Below are positions 51,649 to 60,530 of a stretch of DNA of 64,000 nucleotides, piece after piece. This stretch comes from Pelagicoccus mobilis. GTDB taxonomy: Bacteria; Verrucomicrobiota; Verrucomicrobiia; Opitutales; Opitutaceae. The position numbers were made by a program, and so were the translations under genes. The stretch is taken from NCBI RefSeq assembly GCF_016595505.1, contig NZ_JAENIL010000009.1, positions 91,592 to 155,591 of the forward strand, given 5' to 3'. Positions within the stretch are counted from its first letter, which is position 1. The number at the start of each line of letters is the position of its first letter. The notes beneath the pieces were generated by a model. That model was not told where the DNA came from. It saw nothing but the letters and a program-made list of their open reading frames with translations, and made no database searches.

Positions 51649-54600
51649 CTACAGACCCTCGATGTACGCAATTTTGAGTCGTACGAATTCTGGTTCTATC
51701 CCGAGCGGGAGGCTGAACGACATCTTTTCGAAGCCTGCTTCAATATCTCCTGTTGGCTTGGCCGATTCTCGAGTATTCCAAGCGTCACCCGTTAGCGACT
51801 GGCTGGTCTCTAACGTGTACTCCAGCTCCGGAGCATTGAGACGGCGTGAAAAGTTGTATGTAATATTCACTACATTGTTGACCGTCTCGATTTCAAATCG
51901 AGGGCGTGCCGATACAGGATCTATGCCACCTGCAGGATGTCCGCCGGTGGCATACTCGTAGAGGTTGCTTTCGCCGTCGCCGTCAGGATCAGCATCCATC
52001 GCCATCTCGGCTGCTGATAGCCCAGCGGCGATCGCCCACGTCTCGTAAGCGGAAGCTGGCGTGACGGTCAAAGTCGCAGCATTGGAGGTGACCGTGTTAA
52101 CTACGCTGGTTGTGTTCGTCACCACCACGGTATAGATCCCAGCATCGTCCTCGCCCACCGAATCGATCGTAAGGCGTGATCCGGTTTCACCTTCTATATT
52201 CGCATCTCCTTTTTTCCATTGGTAGGTCGGAGCAGGATTTCCTGTCGCGACTACCGTTAAGGTTACGTTGCTTGTTGCAGGAGCTTCAAGGCTTTGAGGA
52301 TGAGTTAGGATCGTTGCCGCTTGATTGTCCAATGACGCGGATACTTCGCTACTCAGCTCAGACTCGTTGCCGCTGTCATCAAACGCAGTAACCGCATAAT
52401 AGTACGTTATACCATCAACGCTCGTGTTGTCTGTATAAGTGCTCGCCACTAGGCCGGAAGTTAAGGCAGGGCCAAAACTTCCGGCTGTTGTGGAGCGGTA
52501 GACCGTATAGCTCACAAAATCGTCCTCTGTGTTATCTGCCCAATCGAGTGCAATAGAGACAACTCCTCCTACCGCGGTCGGTCCTGTAGGCATCGCTGGC
52601 GGCGTGGTGTCGGGAACTGCATTCACCATAATGTTCAGAGTAGCCTCAACTGGCGGAGCGATGCCGTCGCTGACGCTGACCGTGAACGTATTCAGACCTA
52701 CATTACCGTTGATTGGCGTGCCACTTAGTGTTCCATTGGAATCAATTTCCAACCAGCTCGGACCACCGGCGACCAGGCCATAACTTAGGCTGTCGCCATC
52801 GTCGTCAATCGAGCTACCCGCGAGGGTACCGCTATAGGAAATATCTTTGGTCGCAGCGACTCCAGTGATTGGATCTGCAGTGAAGACTGGAGCATCGTTC
52901 ACGTTAACAACGTTGATTTCCAAGGTTACCTCGACTGCAGGAGCGATGCCGTCGCTGACGCTGATGGTGAACGTATTCAGACCTACATTACCGTTGAGCG
53001 GCGTACCGCTAAGCGTCCCGCTGGCGTCGACAGTTAACCAGCTATCGGTTGGTGAAACCAGTTCATAGCTGAGGCTGTCGCCATCTTCATCGGTCACACT
53101 ACCTGCAAGGGTGCCGCTGTAAGAGGTGTCTTCAGTCGCATCGGATCTTGTGATCGGATCCGAGTTGAAGACCGGAGGACTGTTGCTCGGTCCGGCCGGA
53201 AGCTCACAGACATCGTTATTATCCCTGACTTCCACATACAGGATGGATACAACTGCATCCGCTCCGATTTCAATAAGGACGTCCCCGCCGTTGATCCCAT
53301 CATTGAAACTGGCATCAATCATATCAAAGCTGATGTTCTTCCATTTACCCGAATTCGAAGGGTCGGCCGCATCGAAGGAGCCAGCCAAGGTTTGGCCGTT
53401 CTGATCGTAATACACATTGACCATAGTATCGCCAACAACTCCGGCGGTTTCGGTGGTGTGGTAGCCCACGGCAATTTTGCCCGTAATGGACTGATTGACT
53501 AGATCAGGATTCACGACGTCCAGGTACAATCTCTTCTTATTCTGTCCGTTGACCAGAACGGGCTGCGTGCACGAGAACCAATTATTCTCATTGAAGGGGT
53601 CTATTGACGGAATAAAATCAGAATCGTCCGTATCTATAATCTCCATACCGTAGTAGATAGGATTCTCGTAGGTGGCGGCCAATGCGCCTCTGCCCTTTCC
53701 GAGGATGTTAGCATCCCAGAGACTCCTCAATCGCGCGGAATCGGAATCAGCCGCCCCGAGGGGCATGTAATTCGCATAGGCCTCGATATTTCCATCGCCA
53801 CTGAAAGCGGCGATTTCTGGCGAATAGGCAGCACTGACAATCAGGCTTCCCGGAGCGTCGACCCAGAAGCCGGATCGGGCGACCTGCTGGTCCAGACGGA
53901 AGGCTTGAAGTTCAAGATCCCCATCTGTGATGTGGACTTCCATTTCGGCGCTGGAGTCCATTACGTTGCAGTATCCGACCACCTTATACGGGTCCGCGTA
54001 GTTCAATAGAAATTGGGATTGAAAGGGAACCGCCTCAGGGGAGGAACCGCACTTGTTCCCCGAAGCGACAACATAAAAGGGGCCGCTGAGTTTATTTACC
54101 TCGTAGGGCACCCGCGTTCCTTCGCCGCCACTGTTCATGATGAGGAAGTCTTTCGGCCCCGAACCGCCTTCGTCATAGGCCTGGATACCGACACTATTGC
54201 TGCGACAGTAGGTGCCAAACACAACCAGATCGCTGCAGTCGCCCGCCGTGATGTGATGGAGAAACTCCGTTGTATATTCGTCTCTGCTTTCCGTAGGAAC
54301 CGTGGGTTCGATCGACGATGGGAGCTGGCCCCAGAAGGATTTGCCCATGCCCATGTAGATACGTCCACCGGTCGTGCCGCTGCCAATATCGTAGGCGTTG
54401 TGCAGCGCCCCCACATACAAGGAATTGGCGTAGAAATTGTCGCACCGGTTTGTAGCGAAGTCGCACATACGGGCGACATTTGCCGCGTGAAGGTTCCAGA
54501 GATAAACGTTTTCGCCCGCGCCACGGATCAGGTAAGGATATTCAACCGCCGGGATATCCTGGTCCGGGTAAAAGAAACTCATCCCGCGGATTCCACTGTT

Positions 54601-56802
54601 CGCCTGCAGGGTGATGAACGGCGTGCCGTCGGCATTGCCTTGATCGTTGGTGACTAGGAGCACAGTGGCGTATTCCTCGCCGTTTGCAGTGTGATGTCCA
54701 TCGGATGCGCCTCGTAGTTCGACATTGGATGGGACGTTCAAGGTGCCCGGAACACTGTAGACGCGCGGCGGCAGGAATGCGATCGCGCCACCCGCAGCGG
54801 CAGCCGCATCGATGGTGGCCTGGATCGCCGCCGTGTCGTCGGCTTTGCCATTTCCAACCGCTCCGTAATCCAGAGCGTCGAACAACTGAGCAACGGCCGG
54901 TTTGAAGTCCTGAACCGTCGTCCGATAATCCGCATAAGTGAAAGACGGTAGCGGTTCAAAGGAGAGCGGCGTATGATCAATCTTGATACAGCTATTATTG
55001 GAGTCGTCTTGGAGACTGAAGCCACCGGTATATCGATTGCCAATCAGCGCCGCGCCGTCCGCCTTTTTGTCCAACTCAACATGCGGTCCGGAGAAATCGA
55101 AGTCGCAGTCCACGGCCATCAAAATGCCCTCTTCGAGAATCACTTTGTCGTTGAAGGTGCAAGCCTGGAAGTTCTGCGACTCGCAGATCGGGATACTAAC
55201 AGCAGCTTTCCCGCCCGAGAAGGTACAAGAATGATAAATGCCTTCGCCCCTGTTCGAGGACGCATGATTCCATACCAATCCATATTGGGATCCTTCAAAT
55301 ACGCAGTTCACAGCGCGCGTGCTGTAAGCGAGGCCTTCGAATCCGATTTTGCAGTTTGTGAATTGGCAATCGTAGAATGACGAATCAGATCCCTCGATCT
55401 CCTGAAGCACACCCCACCTGAAACCGCTGATACGGGCGAACTGGATATAGATTTGGCCCTTGGTAGAAAGGCGAATGCCGGCACCGTTGTCTTTCGCCCA
55501 GTCTTCATGGCTCGAGTCGGTTGGGGATCCTGCGAACCCTGAGCCGCTCCAGTAATCAGGGCTTAAGAATACCCCGGTCCACTTCGAATTGCCCGAAATA
55601 TAGCCAGACTGAATGCCGCGGTACAGGGCCGTGCCGTAGACGTTGTCTATATTGAAATGAGCTCCCACCGAGGTTTCGGTGTCTTCGGCAATGGCGCTGA
55701 TGGCGATGTATGAATTGACGAAGGTCAGATTTCTCATTCCCACCGCGCGCTGCAGCCCCTTGTAATCGCCTTCGAGCGCTCGGTAACCACCGATAGTGGG
55801 AGGATACGGCACGATATTGTTGGGGTCCTGCTCGGGATACCAGAAGACCAGGTCCTTGGTTCCCGACGATTCCAAGTGGTGAATCACAGGAATGGAATCA
55901 GTCGAGTTGCGGCCACCGTATATGGCCAGGACCGTGCCGTTGATCGGTTGACCCGGCGTGGGCTCTTCCCAAACGCCTCGCAGCCAGACACCCGTGGGAA
56001 TAATCAGATTGCCGTCGATTCGATAGGTCCCCTCCGGCAGGAAAGCCGTGCCGCCACCTTTGCTCTGCACGAGGTCGAGCAAGTCCTGGATGTCGGAAGT
56101 CACATCAACCGAACCATCGCTGACGATCCCATGGTCCGCCGCTGACTCCGAGATAACGATAACATCATCCGTCGGATACGGCGAAGAGACGATCGAAAAC
56201 TCGCTATTGCTAACGGGGTCACCGCCACCACCGTCACCACCATTGATCGATAAGATCGGCAGATCGGCATGTTCGCGACTACGGAAGGATTGCTCCACAT
56301 CAGCATCGCCCTGGAGTGCAATAGTGTAAGTTCCCTCCCCCGTGATAAAGCCGGATAAATCGAAACTGTTAAAGACTCCATCAACCACGTTTAGAGTATC
56401 CAGGGCGCTTCCCAATACCGGTTGATTGCTCCAAGTGATGCCGTTCTCGGTCCAGGAGTTATCGTTGACCGCATACGCAGTCACGGGGTCTCCCGTGCCT
56501 ACTTTCGCGTACAGTTTCAAAGTCGCGGAGGTAACCGATTCGGACAAACCGCTGACATCAAATTTGTAAAATGCGATTTGCCCGTTGCCCGATGCGCTGC
56601 TGCGCACTCGCAAGCGGGTACCCGTCTCGTTGTTCTCACTAGTATCAGCTTCGTCGGTATACGAATCGGCGATGGGGTTGAAATCTTCTGCCTGCAACGT
56701 CAGACTGGTGCTGGCCAGCAGACCAACAATAATTCCCCCCGGTATCAATCTACCAAGAGGTCTGTTCTTGTTCTTCAGTAACAATCCTACGATTCTTCTC
56801 AT
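51649..56802 (-). CDS. Giant secreted CBM96 / double beta-helix / FN3 protein
   Basis: A 1717-residue paralogue of the protein at 39963. Signal peptide to about 38; CBM96-like domain (about 40-190; SYTDEADTSEN, LKLYAKV, ITWSNQP, FRSREHADLPIL); two pectate-lyase-3-like beta-helices (SKGGGTAFLPEGTYRIDG; AAAGGAIAFLPPRVYSVPG); a jelly-roll-like stretch; two He_PIG/cadherin-like domains (WLTVDASGTLSGTP, WLEIDSNGTLSGTP); an FN3 domain (TYYYAVTAFDDSGNESE); one Ig-like domain; and the C-terminal domain shared with the protein at 44988 (EYATGGHPAGGIDPVS). Probably a secreted glycan-binding enzyme; catalytic residues are not identified. Promoter site E lies 86 nt upstream. Confidence 0.87.
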   Translation of the reverse strand: MRRIVGLLLKNKNRPLGRLIPGGIIVGLLASTSLTLQAEDFNPIADSYTDEADTSENNETGTRLRVRSSASGNGQIAFYKFDVSGLSESVTSATLKLYAKVGTGDPVTAYAVNDNSWTENGITWSNQPVLGSALDTLNVVDGVFNSFDLSGFITGEGTYTIALQGDADVEQSFRSREHADLPILSINGGDGGGGDPVSNSEFSIVSSPYPTDDVIVISESAADHGIVSDGSVDVTSDIQDLLDLVQSKGGGTAFLPEGTYRIDGNLIIPTGVWLRGVWEEPTPGQPINGTVLAIYGGRNSTDSIPVIHHLESSGTKDLVFWYPEQDPNNIVPYPPTIGGYRALEGDYKGLQRAVGMRNLTFVNSYIAISAIAEDTETSVGAHFNIDNVYGTALYRGIQSGYISGNSKWTGVFLSPDYWSGSGFAGSPTDSSHEDWAKDNGAGIRLSTKGQIYIQFARISGFRWGVLQEIEGSDSSFYDCQFTNCKIGFEGLAYSTRAVNCVFEGSQYGLVWNHASSNRGEGIYHSCTFSGGKAAVSIPICESQNFQACTFNDKVILEEGILMAVDCDFDFSGPHVELDKKADGAALIGNRYTGGFSLQDDSNNSCIKIDHTPLSFEPLPSFTYADYRTTVQDFKPAVAQLFDALDYGAVGNGKADDTAAIQATIDAAAAAGGAIAFLPPRVYSVPGTLNVPSNVELRGASDGHHTANGEEYATVLLVTNDQGNADGTPFITLQANSGIRGMSFFYPDQDIPAVEYPYLIRGAGENVYLWNLHAANVARMCDFATNRCDNFYANSLYVGALHNAYDIGSGTTGGRIYMGMGKSFWGQLPSSIEPTVPTESRDEYTTEFLHHITAGDCSDLVVFGTYCRSNSVGIQAYDEGGSGPKDFLIMNSGGEGTRVPYEVNKLSGPFYVVASGNKCGSSPEAVPFQSQFLLNYADPYKVVGYCNVMDSSAEMEVHITDGDLELQAFRLDQQVARSGFWVDAPGSLIVSAAYSPEIAAFSGDGNIEAYANYMPLGAADSDSARLRSLWDANILGKGRGALAATYENPIYYGMEIIDTDDSDFIPSIDPFNENNWFSCTQPVLVNGQNKKRLYLDVVNPDLVNQSITGKIAVGYHTTETAGVVGDTMVNVYYDQNGQTLAGSFDAADPSNSGKWKNISFDMIDASFNDGINGGDVLIEIGADAVVSILYVEVRDNNDVCELPAGPSNSPPVFNSDPITRSDATEDTSYSGTLAGSVTDEDGDSLSYELVSPTDSWLTVDASGTLSGTPLNGNVGLNTFTISVSDGIAPAVEVTLEINVVNVNDAPVFTADPITGVAATKDISYSGTLAGSSIDDDGDSLSYGLVAGGPSWLEIDSNGTLSGTPINGNVGLNTFTVSVSDGIAPPVEATLNIMVNAVPDTTPPAMPTGPTAVGGVVSIALDWADNTEDDFVSYTVYRSTTAGSFGPALTSGLVASTYTDNTSVDGITYYYAVTAFDDSGNESELSSEVSASLDNQAATILTHPQSLEAPATSNVTLTVVATGNPAPTYQWKKGDANIEGETGSRLTIDSVGEDDAGIYTVVVTNTTSVVNTVTSNAATLTVTPASAYETWAIAAGLSAAEMAMDADPDGDGESNLYEYATGGHPAGGIDPVSARPRFEIETVNNVVNITYNFSRRLNAPELEYTLETSQSLTGDAWNTRESAKPTGDIEAGFEKMSFSLPLGIEPEFVRLKIAYIEGL

Positions 56803-56888
56803 CTCAATTCCCGCGTCTCACTTACGGGCATTTTAGCGGGAAAGGCTGCTGGCCTATTGCCCGAAGGGTAAAAAAGGGCTTTTCCTTA

Positions 56889-56919
56889 CTTAGGAACAAA
56901 CCGGACTTTTCTTAACAGG
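56889..56919 (-). promoter_or_regulatory. Candidate ECF sigma promoter, site E
   Basis: Minus strand: CCTGTTAAGAAAA, 13 nt, CTAAGTAAGG, before the giant gene starting at 56802. Both blocks match site A exactly. Confidence 0.65.
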
Positions 56920-57046
56920 AATTGGGAAAAAGTTTGGTAGAAGTGCGCGGTCTGAGGATCCCGCGAGAGGAAGGTTATCAGAAAAGATCACCCTCTCTCC
57001 GATCGACAGGGCCAAATGATACATCCGCACGTAAGTTTGAATGTTT

Positions 57047-57110
57047 GGTAGCGGCCGTTGTCCCAACGGCCACATCGCTGATGGGTGTCCATCGATGACA
57101 ACAGGTACTA
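57047..57110. repeat. Intergenic repeat (GGCCGTTGTCCCAACGGCC family), copy 2
   Basis: GGTAGCGGCCGTTGTCCCAA continues to CGGCCA, then a diverged inverted arm ending GATGACAACAGG. Same layout as the copies at 29773 and 60360. Confidence 0.7.
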
Positions 57111-57411
57111 CCCAACCAGTTCGCAATTTGGGCTACATATCCATCACCAAGCAACTAAACAAATAAATGACCTGCATGCCGTCGGTTCTTCAAGAGTCCT
57201 TTCGCAACCGATTTTCGTACTTTCGGTCACTATCGAACGATAAGCCTTCAACAGCAGAGAGCAGGTCGCATCCATCCTATGCAAACTGATACTTAAGCCC
57301 AGGTGTCCTCAACGTGCCCATATTTTCGCTACACGCAACCCCCGATCCAAAACCATCGACCATCGAAGAGCAGACCTGCCATCCTCAATTCCCTACTCAA
57401 TGTCGAAGGCT
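57111..57411. other. Intergenic stretch without recognised features
   Basis: About 300 bp between the repeat and the stop of the sulfatase at 57412. I see no gene, operator or terminator in it. Confidence 0.5.
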
Positions 57412-58836
57412 TTAATCATTAGGATCCGCAAGCTCTTTCCAATCGGGATAAGTCGGCCGTTCGATCGCGGATTTCCCCCCTTCGAACGGTGGTGCGGGTG
57501 GAGAGCCTTCCAATACCTGGTTTAATCGTTTCCGAATGGCTTCTCCGCGTTCGCCCGCTTGCCCTTTTTCGAGATTCAGTTCTTCCTTCAAATCAGATGG
57601 CACATCATAGAAGCGACCGTCTCGGTATAGCTTGTAGGTTTCGTTACGCACGAATTGAGCGCCAGTAAACCTACCCCAATACGGTTGGTAATGCGTCAGA
57701 ACCCAGTCGCGCGGGTTTCCGGCCCCACCTTTGAGTCGCGGCAGAAAACTACGACCATCCACCGGATCGTCCTCGCCGAGCGTCACATCAGCGGCCTCCG
57801 CGAAGGTCGCGTAGAAATCAGTGAAATCGATAGGGTCATCGAGAACCAGGCCTTGAGTCGGGTAAGCCTTCCAACTTGCGACAAACGGCACATGAGTACC
57901 CATATCGGTTGTGCCGCCTTTTCCGCCTCTAATCTCTTGTCCGCCCCAGCGCGATGTAATGCTCGTGTGGGTACCGTTGTCAGCGGTGAAGAGGATGATC
58001 GTGTTCTCGAGCTGTCCGACCGAGTCGAGTTTCGCCACGATTTTCCCGACAATCTTATCGAGATAGTTCACCATCGCGACGAAGTTCTCCTTTTTCGCAT
58101 GTGGGTCTTTTGGCTGTTTGTTCGCTGCCTGCGATCGTGGAGCGTCGCCAATAGTGTCTGGAGTCGCAACAAAGGGATCGTGCACCAACACCGTGGGGTA
58201 ATAGACAAAGAAAGCTTCGTCCTGATGACGCTCGATGAAATCACATACAAAGTCCGACATGATGTCCGGACCGTATTTCCCCGCGTTTTCCTCCGCAGAT
58301 AGGAACGTACCATTTTGCTCTAAAGGCGGGCTCCAGAAGCGTTCACCGCCCCCGTCTTTCGCGGCTTTTCCTTTGGTCAACTGCCAGAGGCAGTACTCAT
58401 CGAAACCAGCTTTATAAGGACGCGTATTGTCTAGGCTCCCTTCAGCCTTGTGGTACAGGCCGTTAAGTTGCCATTTACCCGCGATCGCGGTTTTATAACC
58501 CGCCTCCTTCATCATATGGCCGAAGGTTCTATCCGCTGGGTTCAAGTATCCGAAATGGGTGTAGTTGCGGAAGTTATACTGACCGGTCATGATCTTCACA
58601 CGCGAAGGCGTGCAGATCGGTGTAGAATAAGCGTGAGTGAAACGAACCCCTTCCGCAGCCAACGCATCGATATTTGGCGTTTCATAATCCTCAGCTCCGT
58701 AACAACCGAACGCCTCCCAGCTGACGTCGTCAGCCATTATCAAGACAATGTTCGGCTTTTCACTGGCAATTATGGATACAACAGAAACGACCGCCAGCAC
58801 AGCGCTCGCCCAACGTTTTGTTAGCATATATCGCAT
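57412..58836 (-). CDS. Secreted S1 sulfatase
   Basis: A 474-residue sulfatase from the ATG at 58836, which follows AGAAGGAAG and opens on a signal peptide (MRYMLTKRWASAVLAV, to about 25); an upstream frame start at 58962 overlaps the neighbouring gene. D36/D37 (ADDVSWEAFG), C75 in C-T-P-S-R, GKWQLNG (Gln in place of His in GKWH) and TADNGT are visible. The Gln may matter for substrate or catalysis. It lacks the basic C-terminal tail. It lies 79 nt after the next sulfatase on the same strand. Confidence 0.92.
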   Translation of the reverse strand: MRYMLTKRWASAVLAVVSVVSIIASEKPNIVLIMADDVSWEAFGCYGAEDYETPNIDALAAEGVRFTHAYSTPICTPSRVKIMTGQYNFRNYTHFGYLNPADRTFGHMMKEAGYKTAIAGKWQLNGLYHKAEGSLDNTRPYKAGFDEYCLWQLTKGKAAKDGGGERFWSPPLEQNGTFLSAEENAGKYGPDIMSDFVCDFIERHQDEAFFVYYPTVLVHDPFVATPDTIGDAPRSQAANKQPKDPHAKKENFVAMVNYLDKIVGKIVAKLDSVGQLENTIILFTADNGTHTSITSRWGGQEIRGGKGGTTDMGTHVPFVASWKAYPTQGLVLDDPIDFTDFYATFAEAADVTLGEDDPVDGRSFLPRLKGGAGNPRDWVLTHYQPYWGRFTGAQFVRNETYKLYRDGRFYDVPSDLKEELNLEKGQAGERGEAIRKRLNQVLEGSPPAPPFEGGKSAIERPTYPDWKELADPND

Positions 58837-58915
58837 ACTCTGTTCTTCCTTCTTCCGAGTACATTCACCCGACGCGTTGTCTCCCAGAGACGATTTAGAA
58901 AAGTGAAAGCTCCCT

Positions 58916-60226
58916 CTATGAATCGCCAGCGAACCCCTTCCAGTATTCCTCGCTAATCTCACTGAGACGCTTCACTACCTTCGGGCGATCAACAGCCAGG
59001 TTCGTTTGTTCGCCAGGGTCCTTTTCAATGTTGTAGAGCTCGGTCTGCTCACCGGATTTGATGAGCTTCCACTGCCCTGCTCGCACGGCGGTATCTTTGC
59101 CGTTCTTCCCCGTTTTCCAGTTAAAGCTCGAATGGGCAGTTTCCGCAGCCGCATCATCAATCAGTGGCAGCAAACTCTTGCCATCAATCGCATGCTCAGG
59201 AGACGAAAGTCCGCACAAATCGAGGATCGTCGGATACCAATCGCATCCGGTCGCCATCTGGGAGCGAACTTGATTTTCAGGCAATTGCCCCGGCCAGGAA
59301 ATGATGGCCGGCACACGGATTCCGCCTTCGTAGAGACTGAACTTCGCCCCCCGATAAGGCCCCGCACTGCCACCGCCGCCGTGCGCCCTCACCTCTTCGG
59401 AATGCCCATGATCGGATTGAAAGATAACAATTGTTTCCTCTTTGAGTCCCAAGTCATCGACGGCTCCAAGTAGGTCACCAATCCGCTCATCCATGGTCGA
59501 AAGAAAGGCCGCGTACAAATTTCTCGGATACGGTAGATCTTTATAGTGTTCTAGCCACTCAGGCGAACCTTGGTAGGGATAGTGTGGCGAGTTGAGCGCG
59601 AAATAGATGAAAAACGGATCCTCTCGGTTCGCCTTCATGAATTCCTCTGCTTCGGTCACCATTAGATCCGCAAAGAACTCTCCATCGTGAAACACTTCCT
59701 CGCCGTTGCGCCAGAGGTCATGGCGGTTCGGTCCGTTCCAATAAAAGTAATGCGAGTAGTTGTCGATACAGCCAACCATGTGCCCAAAGGAATGGTCAAA
59801 GCCCTGCCCGTTTGGCACAGTATCCTCATGATGTCCAAGATGCCATTTGCCAATGTGGGCGGTCGCATAGCCAGCCTGCTTTAGCTCTTCGGCAATCGTG
59901 ATCTGCGCTGAGGGCATTCCCTCTCCTCCTGGAGGCACATTGCCCTTCAAGCCGCCATGCTGCGGAGTACGCCCCGTCAGCAAACCCACTCGTGAGGGCG
60001 AGCAAACGGGCGCAGCAGCATAAAACTGAGTAAAGCGAACCCCTCGTTCCGCGATCCGATCCATATTCGGCGTCACAAGATCATCAGCGCCATAAGCCCC
60101 TGTATCCACTGCCCCTTGATCATCTGTGAAAATGACAATCACATTCGGTTGTCGTGCTTGCAACGCGGGCGCGAGCACAGAAACCAAAGTTAAAAGGAAG
60201 AGTGACAGGTGGTTCTTCATTTTCAT
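58916..60226 (-). CDS. Secreted S1 sulfatase, compact
   Basis: A 436-residue sulfatase, the shortest in the window, with a signal peptide (to about 24). D35/D36 (TDDQGAVDTG), C75 in C-S-P-S-R, GKWHLGHH and QSDHGHSE form a complete site. The sequence after the Asp pair (AYGADDLVTPNMDRIAERG) and GSFGHMVGCIDNYSHYF are like N-acetylgalactosamine-6-sulfatase/arylsulfatase A relatives. Probably co-transcribed with the sulfatase downstream. Confidence 0.93.
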   Translation of the reverse strand: MKMKNHLSLFLLTLVSVLAPALQARQPNVIVIFTDDQGAVDTGAYGADDLVTPNMDRIAERGVRFTQFYAAAPVCSPSRVGLLTGRTPQHGGLKGNVPPGGEGMPSAQITIAEELKQAGYATAHIGKWHLGHHEDTVPNGQGFDHSFGHMVGCIDNYSHYFYWNGPNRHDLWRNGEEVFHDGEFFADLMVTEAEEFMKANREDPFFIYFALNSPHYPYQGSPEWLEHYKDLPYPRNLYAAFLSTMDERIGDLLGAVDDLGLKEETIVIFQSDHGHSEEVRAHGGGGSAGPYRGAKFSLYEGGIRVPAIISWPGQLPENQVRSQMATGCDWYPTILDLCGLSSPEHAIDGKSLLPLIDDAAAETAHSSFNWKTGKNGKDTAVRAGQWKLIKSGEQTELYNIEKDPGEQTNLAVDRPKVVKRLSEISEEYWKGFAGDS

Positions 60227-60359
60227 GCAACAAACTATGACCGCAACAGAGTCAGTTTTCTTACGATTCTCCGAGAAATACCGCTAAATTGTCGAGATCG
60301 GGCTTGTTTTAGCGTTATACCGCTCACAAGCAGGCTTGTTCATTTGTAGAGCATTAAAA

Positions 60360-60420
60360 GGTCGCGGACGTTGTCCCAACGGCCATTTGCCTACCGGTGC
60401 CCGATGGGGACAACAGGCGC
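60360..60420. repeat. Intergenic repeat (GGCCGTTGTCCCAACGGCC family), copy 3
   Basis: GGTCGCGGACGTTGTCCCAA with CGGCCA, then CCCGATGGGGACAACAGGCG, the best-preserved right arm of the three copies. Confidence 0.7.
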
Positions 60421-60453
60421 CAAATAGCACTCCCCGCAAAAAGGTGATGAGCC

Positions 60454-60485
60454 AAAAAAAAGCGGCGGAGCATACACTCCGCCGC
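60454..60485 (-). terminator. Rho-independent terminator of the TonB receptor gene
   Basis: GCGGCGGAG (60462-60470), a 6-nt loop, and CTCCGCCGC (60477-60485) pair perfectly; on the minus strand a run of eight T follows. It lies 45 nt past the receptor's stop. Confidence 0.9.
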
Positions 60486-60530
60486 CGTGGGTAATTGATT
60501 GATCAGGAAACGCTACTTCTCACAGCCACC

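Noticed and set aside
58837..58962. Longer N-terminus for the sulfatase at 57412
   Set aside because: It would bury the signal peptide behind 42 residues and overlap the end of the neighbouring gene; the ATG at 58836 has a good ribosome binding site.
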